64,000 bases of DNA from Poriferisodalis sp965208925 (GTDB lineage Bacteria; Actinomycetota; Acidimicrobiia; Acidimicrobiales; Poriferisodalaceae), in NCBI RefSeq assembly GCF_965208925.1, contig NZ_OZ242364.1, positions 1,550,001-1,614,000 of the forward strand, given 5' to 3'. Shown here one piece after another: positions 1 through 8,694 of the stretch. Under the pieces are notes generated by a model. The model was not told where the DNA came from. It ran no database searches and worked only from the letters and a program-made list of their open reading frames with translations. The position numbers were made by a program, and so were the translations under genes. Within the stretch, counting starts at the first letter, position 1. Each line of letters begins with the position of its first letter.

Positions 1-2
1 CA

Positions 3-377
3 ACCGAGCTGGGAGACGATGCCCCCGGCGTGTACGTCACCCAGGTGGTTCCGATTCCGGATGACACCGACACCCCGGTCGTAGCGGAGTACCGGGCCGC
101 ACTCGGCGAGATCGATCCGGACGCCGCGCCCGGATTCGCCTCGCTGGAGGGGTACCTGGCGGGACGATTGGCCATCGTCGCACTTGACACGTGCGGGGCC
201 GACCTCACACGCAAGTGCTTCCTGGGCGCATTCACCGAGTTGCAGTCCATCGACCTCTCGGGCGTGAGCCTGCACTACGGGCCGGACGACAACCAGGGCT
301 CTGACGAGGTGCTCCTCACCGTGATCAACGACGAGGGCAGGTTCGTTCCGGCAGCCAATCTTGGGGACACGCAGTAA
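3..377 (+). CDS. ABC transporter substrate-binding protein, C-terminal part (5' end outside window)
   Basis: The reading frame is open from the window edge, so this is the last ~124 codons of a larger gene. The internal GTG at 30 is not a credible start because the frame continues upstream. The segment GVYVTQVVPIPDD followed by SLEGYLAGRLAI and a run ending in FVPAANLG matches the C-terminal lobe of Peripla_BP_6 (Leu/Ile/Val-binding) proteins. It would bind a solute outside the membrane for a Liv-type ABC importer. Its stop codon overlaps the next start by one base (TAATG), so the two genes are probably co-translated. The convergent ABC operon downstream has its own binding protein. Confidence 0.75.
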   Translation, partial: TELGDDAPGVYVTQVVPIPDDTDTPVVAEYRAALGEIDPDAAPGFASLEGYLAGRLAIVALDTCGADLTRKCFLGAFTELQSIDLSGVSLHYGPDDNQGSDEVLLTVINDEGRFVPAANLGDTQ

Positions 378-2275
378 TGGGCCGTCTGCGGGTGTCGGCC
401 AGGCTGGCCACGATCACGCTGGTCGTGCTTGCACTCATCGCTGCGAGCACGGCCGTCGGCTGGGTCGTCGCCGGCGACTCGGCAACCCCGACGGATGACG
501 AACCCGACATCGGTGCGGTGACGACCGCGTTGGCAGTGGTGCGACAGGTGAAGTCCCTGGCGGACGCTGCATCGGTGAGAACCAACGCGGGCATGACGCC
601 CGAGACCTTGGCAGAGTCCCGAGCCTCCATGGAGGCTGAGATCGATGCGCTGAATGAGCAGCTTGACGCCCTGCAGGCCGCGGGGTACGAGCAGGCATCG
701 GCGACGATGCGTGAGCTGACCAATGACCTTGCCCAGACCGCCGCGGAGATCGAACGCCGGCGACTCGCCCTGGCCGAGGTGCTGCGCGAATCCGAACGAC
801 GCCGGCAAGAGATCATCGCCATGACCAATTGGGAGCTTGTGCCCGCGTCGGTGGCGAGCGAGGACGACGTGTTCGCTGGCTTGATCTCCGATCGCGGCGA
901 TGCCGTCTCACCCGACGACCTGCTGCGGTACTCGCGCCTCGCGCTCATGACGCAGCAAGTCGACCAGGGCTCGGTCCTGCTCGAGGTTGCGGCGAGGCAG
1001 CCGAACATTGCCTTCATCGCCACGGTCGAAGAGAACATCGACCTCGTGATGTACCAGCTCTCTGACAGCCTCGAGGTATTTGCCGAAGACACCCACCAAG
1101 ATCTGGATCCCACGCTGATCCCGCTCTCGAGGGAACTCGTGGACGGTGCCTACGGCGAAGCGAACATGATCGACATGATGAAGATCCGCCTGGGTCTGGG
1201 CGCGCAGGAGGCGCGCGATATCACCGCAATTGACGGGACTGTGGCGGCGCTGCAGGCGGAGGCTGCGGCGTTCTTGACCCAAGCGGTCGACAGCGTCGGA
1301 TCCGTCGACGGGTACGGCGGGATCGCCGAAGTTCTGAATGCAGCTCTGGCAGTTGACCAGCATGTGGGCTCCGTCGCGGCGGTTGCCACGGCCAGGAGCG
1401 CCCCGACGACGCCGTTGGGAGACTTGCCGGCAACCCGGGACGCTGCCACAGCCGACATCTCCGGCATCCACCAGAACTTGGACATCCTCGATGCCGCGGG
1501 TCACGGTGACGCCGTCGCCCGGATGCGCGCATCGGTCGACCAAACGCAGGCCGACGTCGAGCAGATCCATGACGGCCGCCCGGAGCTCGTAGGGGCACTG
1601 CAGGCCGCCGAAGGTCAACGGGCGCAACTGAGGGCGTTCTTCGACTACCAGCTTCGGCCGGCGGTCGTCTCGAGCCTCGACAACCAGCTGTATTACATGC
1701 TGACCGGAAGGAGTGAGTTCGCCGAGGATGTGCCCGCCGATTCGGATCCGCTATCCCATTCAGAGCTCATGCGGTACCGGCACCTCACGCTCGTCTTCAG
1801 CTCGCTCTTCCGAACCTTCTCAGGATTCATCATCACGTTTGTCATTTCCGAGCCGACGTTGATTGCTGAAGCCGAGGAGAGGTTCACGACGGCGGCCCAC
1901 CGCCTGGAGACGAGCGCCGCGTACTTGGAGCGAGAGGGCGGAAGCGCGGTGCACCCGCAACTGGTTCCGCTGACACGCCAGTTCATCGCCTTGGGCGACG
2001 GGGACGACAACCTGTTCGACTCGCTCCGGTACCGGCTTCCCCTGATCGCTCAGGAAGCCGAGCTGATCGCGTCGAGCCGTCAAGCGACTTCTGCGCTGCA
2101 GGCTGACGTCAACACGCTGCTCGATGACCTCCTGCAGGCCGCCGCAACCCTCGACCCCGATGCGCACGATCCCGACGCACGGGCGATTGTGCTCGTGCTC
2201 GGCATTGTCGCCGCCATCGCGACGCTGCTGATCGCTGCTGAGGTGGCCCGGCGCCGCGATCCGGAACCGGCTTGA
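377..2275 (+). CDS. Membrane-anchored sensor-like protein with internal duplication, function unknown
   Basis: 632 residues with a membrane segment near residues 8-30 and a second near 605-624 (IVLVLGIVAAIATLLIAAEV), so the bulk should lie outside the cytoplasm. It is mostly helical and coiled-coil-like (around 85-145). The extracytoplasmic region is duplicated with an offset of about 282 residues: LLRYSRLALM (~181) matches LMRYRHLTLV (~464), and IPLSRELVDG (~248) matches VPLTRQFIAL (~529). No kinase, GGDEF, HAMP or methyl-accepting domain is visible. The layout resembles the periplasmic sensor half of a histidine kinase without its output. Coupling to the upstream binding protein suggests it reads solute occupancy, which is inference. 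Confidence 0.6.
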   Translation: MGRLRVSARLATITLVVLALIAASTAVGWVVAGDSATPTDDEPDIGAVTTALAVVRQVKSLADAASVRTNAGMTPETLAESRASMEAEIDALNEQLDALQAAGYEQASATMRELTNDLAQTAAEIERRRLALAEVLRESERRRQEIIAMTNWELVPASVASEDDVFAGLISDRGDAVSPDDLLRYSRLALMTQQVDQGSVLLEVAARQPNIAFIATVEENIDLVMYQLSDSLEVFAEDTHQDLDPTLIPLSRELVDGAYGEANMIDMMKIRLGLGAQEARDITAIDGTVAALQAEAAAFLTQAVDSVGSVDGYGGIAEVLNAALAVDQHVGSVAAVATARSAPTTPLGDLPATRDAATADISGIHQNLDILDAAGHGDAVARMRASVDQTQADVEQIHDGRPELVGALQAAEGQRAQLRAFFDYQLRPAVVSSLDNQLYYMLTGRSEFAEDVPADSDPLSHSELMRYRHLTLVFSSLFRTFSGFIITFVISEPTLIAEAEERFTTAAHRLETSAAYLEREGGSAVHPQLVPLTRQFIALGDGDDNLFDSLRYRLPLIAQEAELIASSRQATSALQADVNTLLDDLLQAAATLDPDAHDPDARAIVLVLGIVAAIATLLIAAEVARRRDPEPA

Positions 2276-2279
2276 GCAA

Positions 2280-2299
2280 CTCAGGCGTGGGCGCCTGAG
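2280..2299. terminator. Hairpin between convergent genes
   Basis: CTCAGGCG and CGCCTGAG form a perfect 8-bp stem with the four-base loop TGGG. It lies between the stop of the sensor-like gene and the last codons of the ABC fusion gene. There is no T-tract, so any termination role on either strand is inferred from position and symmetry. Confidence 0.5.
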
Positions 2300-5139
2300 C
2301 CGAGGTAGGCGTCAATAACCGCCTCGTTGGTCCGGATCTCCGTTGACGTGCCTTGGGCGATGATCTGGCCGAATTCGAGCACGTAGATGTAGTCGCACAC
2401 CTCGAGCACGAGGCCCATGTCGTGGTCGATCAGCAGGATCGACACGCCCTCTGAAGCCACATCCAGCAGTCGTACGCCCAGCGCGATGCTCTCCGGAGTG
2501 GTCAGCCCCGCAGCGGGCTCGTCGGCGAGCATCACCCGCGGCGCCGGCGCGATCGCACGCGCAACGCCCACGAGCTTCTGGCTGCCCAGCGGCAGATTTG
2601 CGGGCTTCGCCGCGGTGTCACGCGCCAGCCCGACCAGTTCCATAGCCGCATCCACCCGCGATTCCTCGGCGGGTCTCGTCGGCTTCACGAAGTCGGCCAG
2701 CACCGAGCCGAACGAGGAATGCTCGGCAGCGACCTGCACGTTCTCTCGCACGGTCAGGTCGTCGAACAGTTCGAGCGACTGCCATGTGCGCGTCAGGCCG
2801 AGCTGGGCGCGCACATGCGGCGGCTCGCTGGTGAGCGCTTTCCCGCAGAATGTGACCTGCCCGCGCGAGGGCACGAAACCGGTCAGCGCATCGACGAATG
2901 TCGTCTTGCCGGCACCGTTCGGCCCGATCAGGCCGACGATCTGTCCCTCGCGAATCTGCAGCGATGCGCCGTCCACGGCTTTCAGCCCGCCGAACCTCAC
3001 CGTGAGATCAGCGACGTCGAGCACGACAGGAGCGTGAGCGAAGCTCGTCGGCCGGATCTTGCGCCGGTAGCGCGACCCAGCAGGGATCTGACCGCTCGGG
3101 TACTCAGCGGCGTCGCCGAGCCGCTCGAGGGGATCGCTGCCCTCCCGGATGGCGGTGACCGTTCGCCTGGCGGCGCGCCAGGCCTTCAGCCTGCGGAGAT
3201 TCTGGCGGTAGGCGCCGGCGACGCCTTCGGAGAAGAAGATGGCGGCGAGCACGAGCGAGACGCCGGCCGCGAACTGGTACCACCGGCCGAGCGGGGCGAC
3301 CCGGTCGGCGGTGATGTACACCACGCCGAGCGGTGCGAACAATCCGGCGATGATCGCCCCCGCGACGCTGGTGATGCCGCAGAGGTAGGCCAACGCCAGG
3401 AAGCTCAGGCCGATCAGCACGGCGAAGCTCTCTGCGGACAGCTGGCCGCGGCTGAAGCCGATGAACGCGCCGCCCACCCCGGCCAGGAACGACGCAATCC
3501 CGAAGGCGAGCATCTTGGTCCTCGCGACCGAGATGCCGATGGACGCGCCGGCACGCTCATTCGATCGGATGGCCAGGAACCGTCGCCCGGTGGCGCTGCG
3601 CGCCAAGTTCCCCACGGCGACGGCACACACGGTCACCACGGCCAGCACCAGGAACCCGAACTGCAGCCGTGCGAAGTTCCGTCCCTCTCGCATGCTCAGG
3701 TCCACCCCGAGCAGCGTCGGGCCGGAGATGGGGTTCCCGAACAGCCCGGTGATGGCCGTGTTGCGGAAGACGAATTCCTCGAGCGCCACGGCACCCGACA
3801 GCGTGACCACGGCGAGTTGCGCGCCGCGAATCCGCAGGGCGGAGACGCCCACCACGAGCCCGAATCCGGTGGCCATGAGGGCCGCCAGCAGCAGCGAGAT
3901 GGGAAACGGGATGCCGAGCGAGTCGCCCAGCTTGCTGAGAGCGAAGCCTGAGGCGCCGGCGATGGCGGCCTGCGCCAGCGAGATCTGGCCGACCAGGCCG
4001 GTCAGCACCACCAGCGACAGCATGACGATGGTCATGATCATGCTGGTGATGATCCCGATGCGGTAGCCGCCCTGGGCCACCACCATCAGCACGCCGGCGG
4101 CCGCCACCATCGCCGCGATCACACCCGGGCGCATCTGGGGCCTGGTGACCTCGGGCAGGGGGTCGGCTTGGACTGCACCGCGGGTGGGCAGCGTGCGGCC
4201 CAGGCCGAACAGGGCGATCACGATCACCCCGAACGGCAGCGCCTCGGGTATCCCCGACACGGCCCAGTCGGGCCACCACGGGCTGGTGCTCTGGTACACC
4301 ACGATCGACTGGAAGATGCCGAGGGCGAAGGCGGCCGCCACGGTGACTGCGATGGACAGCAGCCGGCCGATGACCGCTGCGGCGAGCGCCGGCACGATCG
4401 CGAGGATGTATGTCCTGGGGTTCGGCGGGGCGATCGGCGATGCCAAGATCATGAGGAAGCCGACGACGGTGGCCGACAGCACCCAGGTGGAACCGGCGAG
4501 CACCTGCGGCGAGTAACGGGCCAGGCTGACCGCCCGTTCGTTCTCGGTGGATGCCCGTGTCGCGAGACCTATGCGGGTGAAGCGGAACCACGCCCACACC
4601 GCAACCGTCGTTGCCAGCACGACAGCGGTGAGCCACAGGCGGTCACGCGAGAAGCTGATGCCGGCGAAGCTGACCGGTTCGTTGGGCAGGATCGGCGCGA
4701 CCACGCGGGCCCCGCTGGTGAAGTGCATCACGATCAGGGCCTGCACCACCAGCAGCACGCCCACTGATGCCACCACGCGGGCCAGGATCGGGGCACGTCG
4801 CAGCGGCCGGAAGACCAAGAAGTGCACCATCAGGCCGATGAGGCTGCACGACAGCACGGCGAGGATGATCGCCACCGCGAAGGGCACCGTGCCCGAGGAT
4901 CCTCCGAGGCCGATGCGGTTGCGGATGATGACCACGGGCAGTACGAGGTCGCCGGTGCGGTTGAGCTCGTCGTAGACGTAGGCCCCCCACATCGCCATGG
5001 CCCCAGTGGCGAAGTTGACGATGCCCGTGCCCCGGTAGGTGATGACGAGGCCCATGGACAGGGCCGCGTAGATGCAGCCCGATCCCAAGCCGATGATCGC
5101 GAAGAGAAGGTACTGATCCAATTCAGACCCGCCGATCAC
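2281..5139 (-). CDS. Branched-chain amino-acid type ABC transporter, LivH-LivM-LivG fusion
   Basis: 952 residues combining two permeases and one ATPase. Residues ~1-315 are LivH-like (start IIGLGSGCIYAALSMGLV, then GTGIVNFATGAMA). Residues ~335-645 are LivM-like (QISLAQAAIAGASGFALS; AIRSNERAGASIGI). Residues ~695-950 are a LivG-like ATPase with Walker A GPNGAGKTT near 736 and Walker B VMLADEPAAG near 870, ending in the LivG-type tail VIDAYLGSGAHA. It should import amino acids or another small solute with the downstream-encoded lipoprotein and LivF. The start is GTG. Such fusions occur in actinobacteria, but the usual arrangement is separate genes. Confidence 0.88.
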   Translation of the reverse strand: MIGGSELDQYLLFAIIGLGSGCIYAALSMGLVITYRGTGIVNFATGAMAMWGAYVYDELNRTGDLVLPVVIIRNRIGLGGSSGTVPFAVAIILAVLSCSLIGLMVHFLVFRPLRRAPILARVVASVGVLLVVQALIVMHFTSGARVVAPILPNEPVSFAGISFSRDRLWLTAVVLATTVAVWAWFRFTRIGLATRASTENERAVSLARYSPQVLAGSTWVLSATVVGFLMILASPIAPPNPRTYILAIVPALAAAVIGRLLSIAVTVAAAFALGIFQSIVVYQSTSPWWPDWAVSGIPEALPFGVIVIALFGLGRTLPTRGAVQADPLPEVTRPQMRPGVIAAMVAAAGVLMVVAQGGYRIGIITSMIMTIVMLSLVVLTGLVGQISLAQAAIAGASGFALSKLGDSLGIPFPISLLLAALMATGFGLVVGVSALRIRGAQLAVVTLSGAVALEEFVFRNTAITGLFGNPISGPTLLGVDLSMREGRNFARLQFGFLVLAVVTVCAVAVGNLARSATGRRFLAIRSNERAGASIGISVARTKMLAFGIASFLAGVGGAFIGFSRGQLSAESFAVLIGLSFLALAYLCGITSVAGAIIAGLFAPLGVVYITADRVAPLGRWYQFAAGVSLVLAAIFFSEGVAGAYRQNLRRLKAWRAARRTVTAIREGSDPLERLGDAAEYPSGQIPAGSRYRRKIRPTSFAHAPVVLDVADLTVRFGGLKAVDGASLQIREGQIVGLIGPNGAGKTTFVDALTGFVPSRGQVTFCGKALTSEPPHVRAQLGLTRTWQSLELFDDLTVRENVQVAAEHSSFGSVLADFVKPTRPAEESRVDAAMELVGLARDTAAKPANLPLGSQKLVGVARAIAPAPRVMLADEPAAGLTTPESIALGVRLLDVASEGVSILLIDHDMGLVLEVCDYIYVLEFGQIIAQGTSTEIRTNEAVIDAYLGSGAHA

Positions 5140-5246
5140 TCATCCGCAGATGCTCGCAGATCATCCAGAGGCCCTTCAGATAATGGCCGCTATTTCCGCT
5201 CGTGTCTGCTCCGCTCACGCGCCGTTCGGGCCGCGGCTTCGCCTCC

Positions 5247-6608
5247 TTACAGCCCGCTCAGCTCGTAGGCGTCGAAGAGTCCGTCGCCGAGCACGATCCG
5301 GCGCAGCGTTCCATCGTCGGCCTCGACGACCTGCCACACCATGATGTGCGACATGCAGTGCGAGGACTCCGGCGGCCACGGCGCCAGCCCGCATCGCAGG
5401 TTGGGGCCGAACCAGCCGGGCGTCTCGCCCGCATTGGTGAATGCATCGGTGATCGAGGTGGCAGTGATCGGGCCCTCGATCGTCTCGAGAATGAACTCGA
5501 TCTCGCGCCATGCCCCGTACGGCGCGATGCCGAAGCCCTCGATCAGCTTCTCGTGCCCGGCCGCCGTCATGTGATCCGCGTATTCGTCGAGGCGGTCCTG
5601 GATCTCGGGCGGCGCGAACTCGGCGACCCACGGGACCCATTGGTCGCCCTGGGTGTAGGTGCCGATAGCAGCAGGCCCGAGCACGTCGATGTAGAGCGTG
5701 CACGACCCGGCGAAGATCGGCTTGTCGAAGCCGCTCGCGGCAGCCGAACCGACCATGCCGATGCAGCCGAACTCGTCGAGCTGACCCATCATGCCCTCGA
5801 CACCGGCGGACTGAGCTGCAGCGATTGCGGCGGTCCAGTCGGGCGCGGCGATGTCCACCACGACGCGCGTCATCTTGATGCCGTGGTGCTCGAGCACCGG
5901 AGCGATGATGTTGTCCATGAAGTCCAGGGCGGTGGATAAGTCCTGGATGACCACGGCGATGTGATCGATGCCGAGCTCTTTGAAGGTCTTGGCCGGGCCG
6001 ACGGCAAAGGCGCCGGTGGCGACATGCAGCAGGAATGCTCCGGGGCTGTTGCGCTCGGTGGGGCCCCACGAGTGGGACGAGACGTAGGGGATGCCGGCGT
6101 CCAGCCACAGGCTGAGCGCCGCTTCTGACGCCAGCTCGACGCCCATGTAGGCCATCACGACGTCTTCCTCGATGAGCTTGACAGCGCAGTTGATGGCGCT
6201 CTCTGGCGTGCCGTCGGAGAGGCAGATGACCGGCTCGATCATGGCGCCGTTGATCCCGCCGGCGTCGTTGATGACCCCGATGGCCACCTCGCCGCCGATG
6301 CGCAGCTCCGGCAGTGAGATGTTGCCGCCCTCATTGTTGACGTAACCGACCTTGATGACTTCGCCGGTGCGGTCGATGGTGGCCGTGGCCGCTGAGGTGT
6401 CGCCGACGCTGTCGCCCTCACCCGCCGTGCCGGCACCGTCCCCGTCATCGGTCGCCGACGCCCCGTCGCCAGTCTCGTCGGCAGCGGCGGGCGCCGATTC
6501 GGCCCCGGCGTCGTCGTCGCTGCTTCCGTCGCCGGAACCACCGCACGCGGCGGTGACAAGCCCGAGGGTGAGCAACAGGGCCAGGAATCGTGTCAGTGGA
6601 GAGCGCAT
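5247..6608 (-). CDS. ABC transporter substrate-binding lipoprotein (Peripla_BP_6)
   Basis: 453 residues. A lipoprotein signal peptide ends at the lipobox LVTAAC, with the lipidated cysteine at residue 22. An acidic Ser/Ala/Asp-rich linker runs to about residue 85, then a Liv-type binding domain begins (VIKVGYVNNEGG, GGEVAIGVINDAGGI). It captures the solute at the outer face of the membrane and delivers it to the LivH-LivM permeases. It lies 13 bases after livF and about 107 bases before the permease-ATPase fusion on the same strand, so the three genes probably form one operon. The ligand cannot be read from the sequence. Confidence 0.87.
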   Translation of the reverse strand: MRSPLTRFLALLLTLGLVTAACGGSGDGSSDDDAGAESAPAAADETGDGASATDDGDGAGTAGEGDSVGDTSAATATIDRTGEVIKVGYVNNEGGNISLPELRIGGEVAIGVINDAGGINGAMIEPVICLSDGTPESAINCAVKLIEEDVVMAYMGVELASEAALSLWLDAGIPYVSSHSWGPTERNSPGAFLLHVATGAFAVGPAKTFKELGIDHIAVVIQDLSTALDFMDNIIAPVLEHHGIKMTRVVVDIAAPDWTAAIAAAQSAGVEGMMGQLDEFGCIGMVGSAAASGFDKPIFAGSCTLYIDVLGPAAIGTYTQGDQWVPWVAEFAPPEIQDRLDEYADHMTAAGHEKLIEGFGIAPYGAWREIEFILETIEGPITATSITDAFTNAGETPGWFGPNLRCGLAPWPPESSHCMSHIMVWQVVEADDGTLRRIVLGDGLFDAYELSGL

Positions 6609-6621
6609 AGCGGTCCCGACG

Positions 6622-7395
6622 CTACTCCTGGTCGAGGGTGCGCTCCCCGAGGTAGCTGGCCTCGAGCACTTCGGGCCGCTGTGACAGTTCCTCGGCGGTG
6701 CCTGACAGTGCCAGCTCGCCGTGGTTCAGCACATATGCCCGATCGGTGATGGCCAGCGCTGCGTGCACGTGCTGTTCCACCAGCAGCACCGCGGTGCCTG
6801 TCTCGTCGGCGATGCGGCGTACCACCGGCAGCAGCCGCTCCACGATGATCGGCGCGAGTCCCAGGCTCATCTCGTCGACCATCAGGAGTCTCGGATCGGC
6901 GATGAGCTTGCATCCCAGTGCCAGCATCTGCTGCTCACCGCCCGAGAGCAGCCCGGTCCGGCGGTCCAGCAGCTCTTCCAGGGCCGGGAACCAACCGATC
7001 ACATCAGACTCGGCGACCTCGCTGTGACGGTGGCGGTGCAGGCGGAGGTTCTCCGCGACGGAGAGCTGGAAGAAGATGCCGCGGTCCTCAGGCAGCAGGG
7101 CGACGCCGCGGCGGGCGATCTGGTGGGCACTGGCATGTCCGAGGGGCGAGCCGAGCACCTCGATCTCGCCGTCGATGGGCTTGAGCACGCCTGCGATGGT
7201 GAGCAGCGTGGTGGTCTTGCCGGCGCCATTGGGCCCCAGCAGCGCCACGACCTCGCCCGGATGCACGTGCAAAGACAGTCCGCGCACGGCGGGTACACCC
7301 CCCCAGCCGGCCACCAGGTTCCGCACCTCCAGCGCGGCCGCAGTGACGCCGCTGCCGTCAGGGACGCTCGAAGCTGAAGTCTCCGTGATGCTCAT
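6622..7395 (-). CDS. livF: ABC transporter ATP-binding protein, LivF-like
   Basis: 257 residues, typical for LivF with a ~20-residue N-terminal extension. Walker A GPNGAGKTT at 54-62, signature LSGGEQQMLALG near 150 and Walker B LLMVDEMSLGL near 170 are all present, and EMSLGLAPIIVERL is the typical LivF segment. It supplies the second ATPase subunit to the LivH-LivM-LivG fusion encoded two genes downstream. It is the first gene of the minus-strand transporter operon and diverges from the serine hydrolase gene. Confidence 0.88.
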   Translation of the reverse strand: MSITETSASSVPDGSGVTAAALEVRNLVAGWGGVPAVRGLSLHVHPGEVVALLGPNGAGKTTTLLTIAGVLKPIDGEIEVLGSPLGHASAHQIARRGVALLPEDRGIFFQLSVAENLRLHRHRHSEVAESDVIGWFPALEELLDRRTGLLSGGEQQMLALGCKLIADPRLLMVDEMSLGLAPIIVERLLPVVRRIADETGTAVLLVEQHVHAALAITDRAYVLNHGELALSGTAEELSQRPEVLEASYLGERTLDQE

Positions 7396-7525
7396 CTGCT
7401 GACCTCACCGACACGCTACGCGTCACGTGCCCGCTGGGCGGCGTTGCGTCTCGGCGAGACTTCGCTGCCATCATGTGCCAGCAAGCCGCAGCGAATGCGG
7501 CCCGGTACGGCAGAGAGGGCAGGCC

Positions 7526-8677
7526 ATGGACATTCACGGGACGTGCAAGGAGGGCTTCGAGCCTGTCCGCGACGCCTTCGAGCGGAACTTCGCCGAAGGC
7601 CTCGAAGTAGGCGCGGCGGCGGCGGTGACCTTCGAGGGCGAGGCTGTCGTGGACATCTGGGCCGGCGACGCCGACCCGCACGGCACCCCGTGGGAACGGG
7701 ACACCATCGTCAACGTGTACTCCACTACCAAGACCATGGCGGCCACCTGCATGCTCGCCCTGGCCGACCGCGGCGAGCTGGACTTCGATGCGCCCGTGTG
7801 CGAGTACTGGCCCGAGTTCGCCCAGAACGGCAAGGAGGGCGTGCTGGTGAGCCACGTCATGTCGCACACGGCGGGGCTGCCCGGATTCGTGCCGCCGGTG
7901 ACGGCTGCGGACCTGTACGACCTTGATGCCATCGCCGAACGGCTGGCTGCCCAAGAGCTGTGGTGGGAGCCGGGCACCAAATCGGGCTATCACGCTGTCA
8001 CCCAAGGCAACCTCGAAGGCGAGATCCTCTACCGCATCACCGGCAAGCGCATGGCCGACTGGTTCCGCGAGGAGATCGCCGAGCCGCTGGATGCGGACTT
8101 CTGGATGAGCCTGCCCGCCTCGGAGGATCACCGAGTCGGCGAGCTGTTGCCGCCACCGTCCCTGTTGGAGGTGCTCGAGGCGAGCGGCGTGCCGATCGAC
8201 CCCGATTCGGTCGCTGTGCGCACCTTGTCGAGCTGCGCGCTGGACGCCACCGAGCCTCGCACGCGTGAGTGGCGAGCGGCCGAGATTCCCGCTGCGGGCG
8301 GGATCGGCAATGCCCGTGCGGTTGCGCGCATCCACTCGATGCTGGCGTGCGGCGGCGCCGTCGACGGCGTGCGGATCATGTCCGAGGCCGGGGCGCGCAG
8401 GGGCCTCGAAGAGCAGATCGACAATGTCGACGAGGTGCTGCTGCTGCACCTGCGGCACGGCCTGGGATTCGCCCGCCAGCTCGACGGCTGGGTGACCAGC
8501 CCGAATCCGAATCACATGTACTGGGGCGGCTGGGGCGGATCCATTGCCGTGGTGGACTTCGACGTGCGAGCGTCGGTGGCCTACGTGATGAACAGGATGG
8601 ATGCAGCCATCACCGGCGATCCGCGGGGCGGTCGCATCGTGGACGCTGCGTTCGCCAGCATCGCAGCTTTGGACTGA
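7526..8677 (+). CDS. Beta-lactamase-family serine hydrolase (esterase/peptidase type)
   Basis: 383 residues from the ATG at 7526, which has a purine-rich AGAGAGGGCAGG stretch upstream; the 33 in-frame residues before it are not protein-like. The class C beta-lactamase/EstB fold is indicated by S66-T-T-K69 (SxxK nucleophile motif), MSHTAGLPGF, and a GYH segment with Y155 where the second catalytic tyrosine is expected. The family includes carboxylesterases, D-aminopeptidases and lactone hydrolases; the substrate is unknown and antibiotic resistance should not be assumed. No signal peptide is visible. It is followed 17 bases later by a luciferase-like oxidoreductase gene, probably co-transcribed. 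Confidence 0.82.
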   Translation: MDIHGTCKEGFEPVRDAFERNFAEGLEVGAAAAVTFEGEAVVDIWAGDADPHGTPWERDTIVNVYSTTKTMAATCMLALADRGELDFDAPVCEYWPEFAQNGKEGVLVSHVMSHTAGLPGFVPPVTAADLYDLDAIAERLAAQELWWEPGTKSGYHAVTQGNLEGEILYRITGKRMADWFREEIAEPLDADFWMSLPASEDHRVGELLPPPSLLEVLEASGVPIDPDSVAVRTLSSCALDATEPRTREWRAAEIPAAGGIGNARAVARIHSMLACGGAVDGVRIMSEAGARRGLEEQIDNVDEVLLLHLRHGLGFARQLDGWVTSPNPNHMYWGGWGGSIAVVDFDVRASVAYVMNRMDAAITGDPRGGRIVDAAFASIAALD

Positions 8678-8694
8678 ACGCGAAAGGAACCGAC

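Noticed and set aside
2719..3951. 410-codon open frame on the plus strand
   Set aside because: Antisense to the LivH-LivM-LivG fusion; composition is Arg/Glu/Gly-rich and without domains.
7526..8677. Antibiotic-resistance beta-lactamase
   Set aside because: The SxxK motif and fold belong to the broad serine hydrolase family; there is no signal peptide and the context is catabolic.
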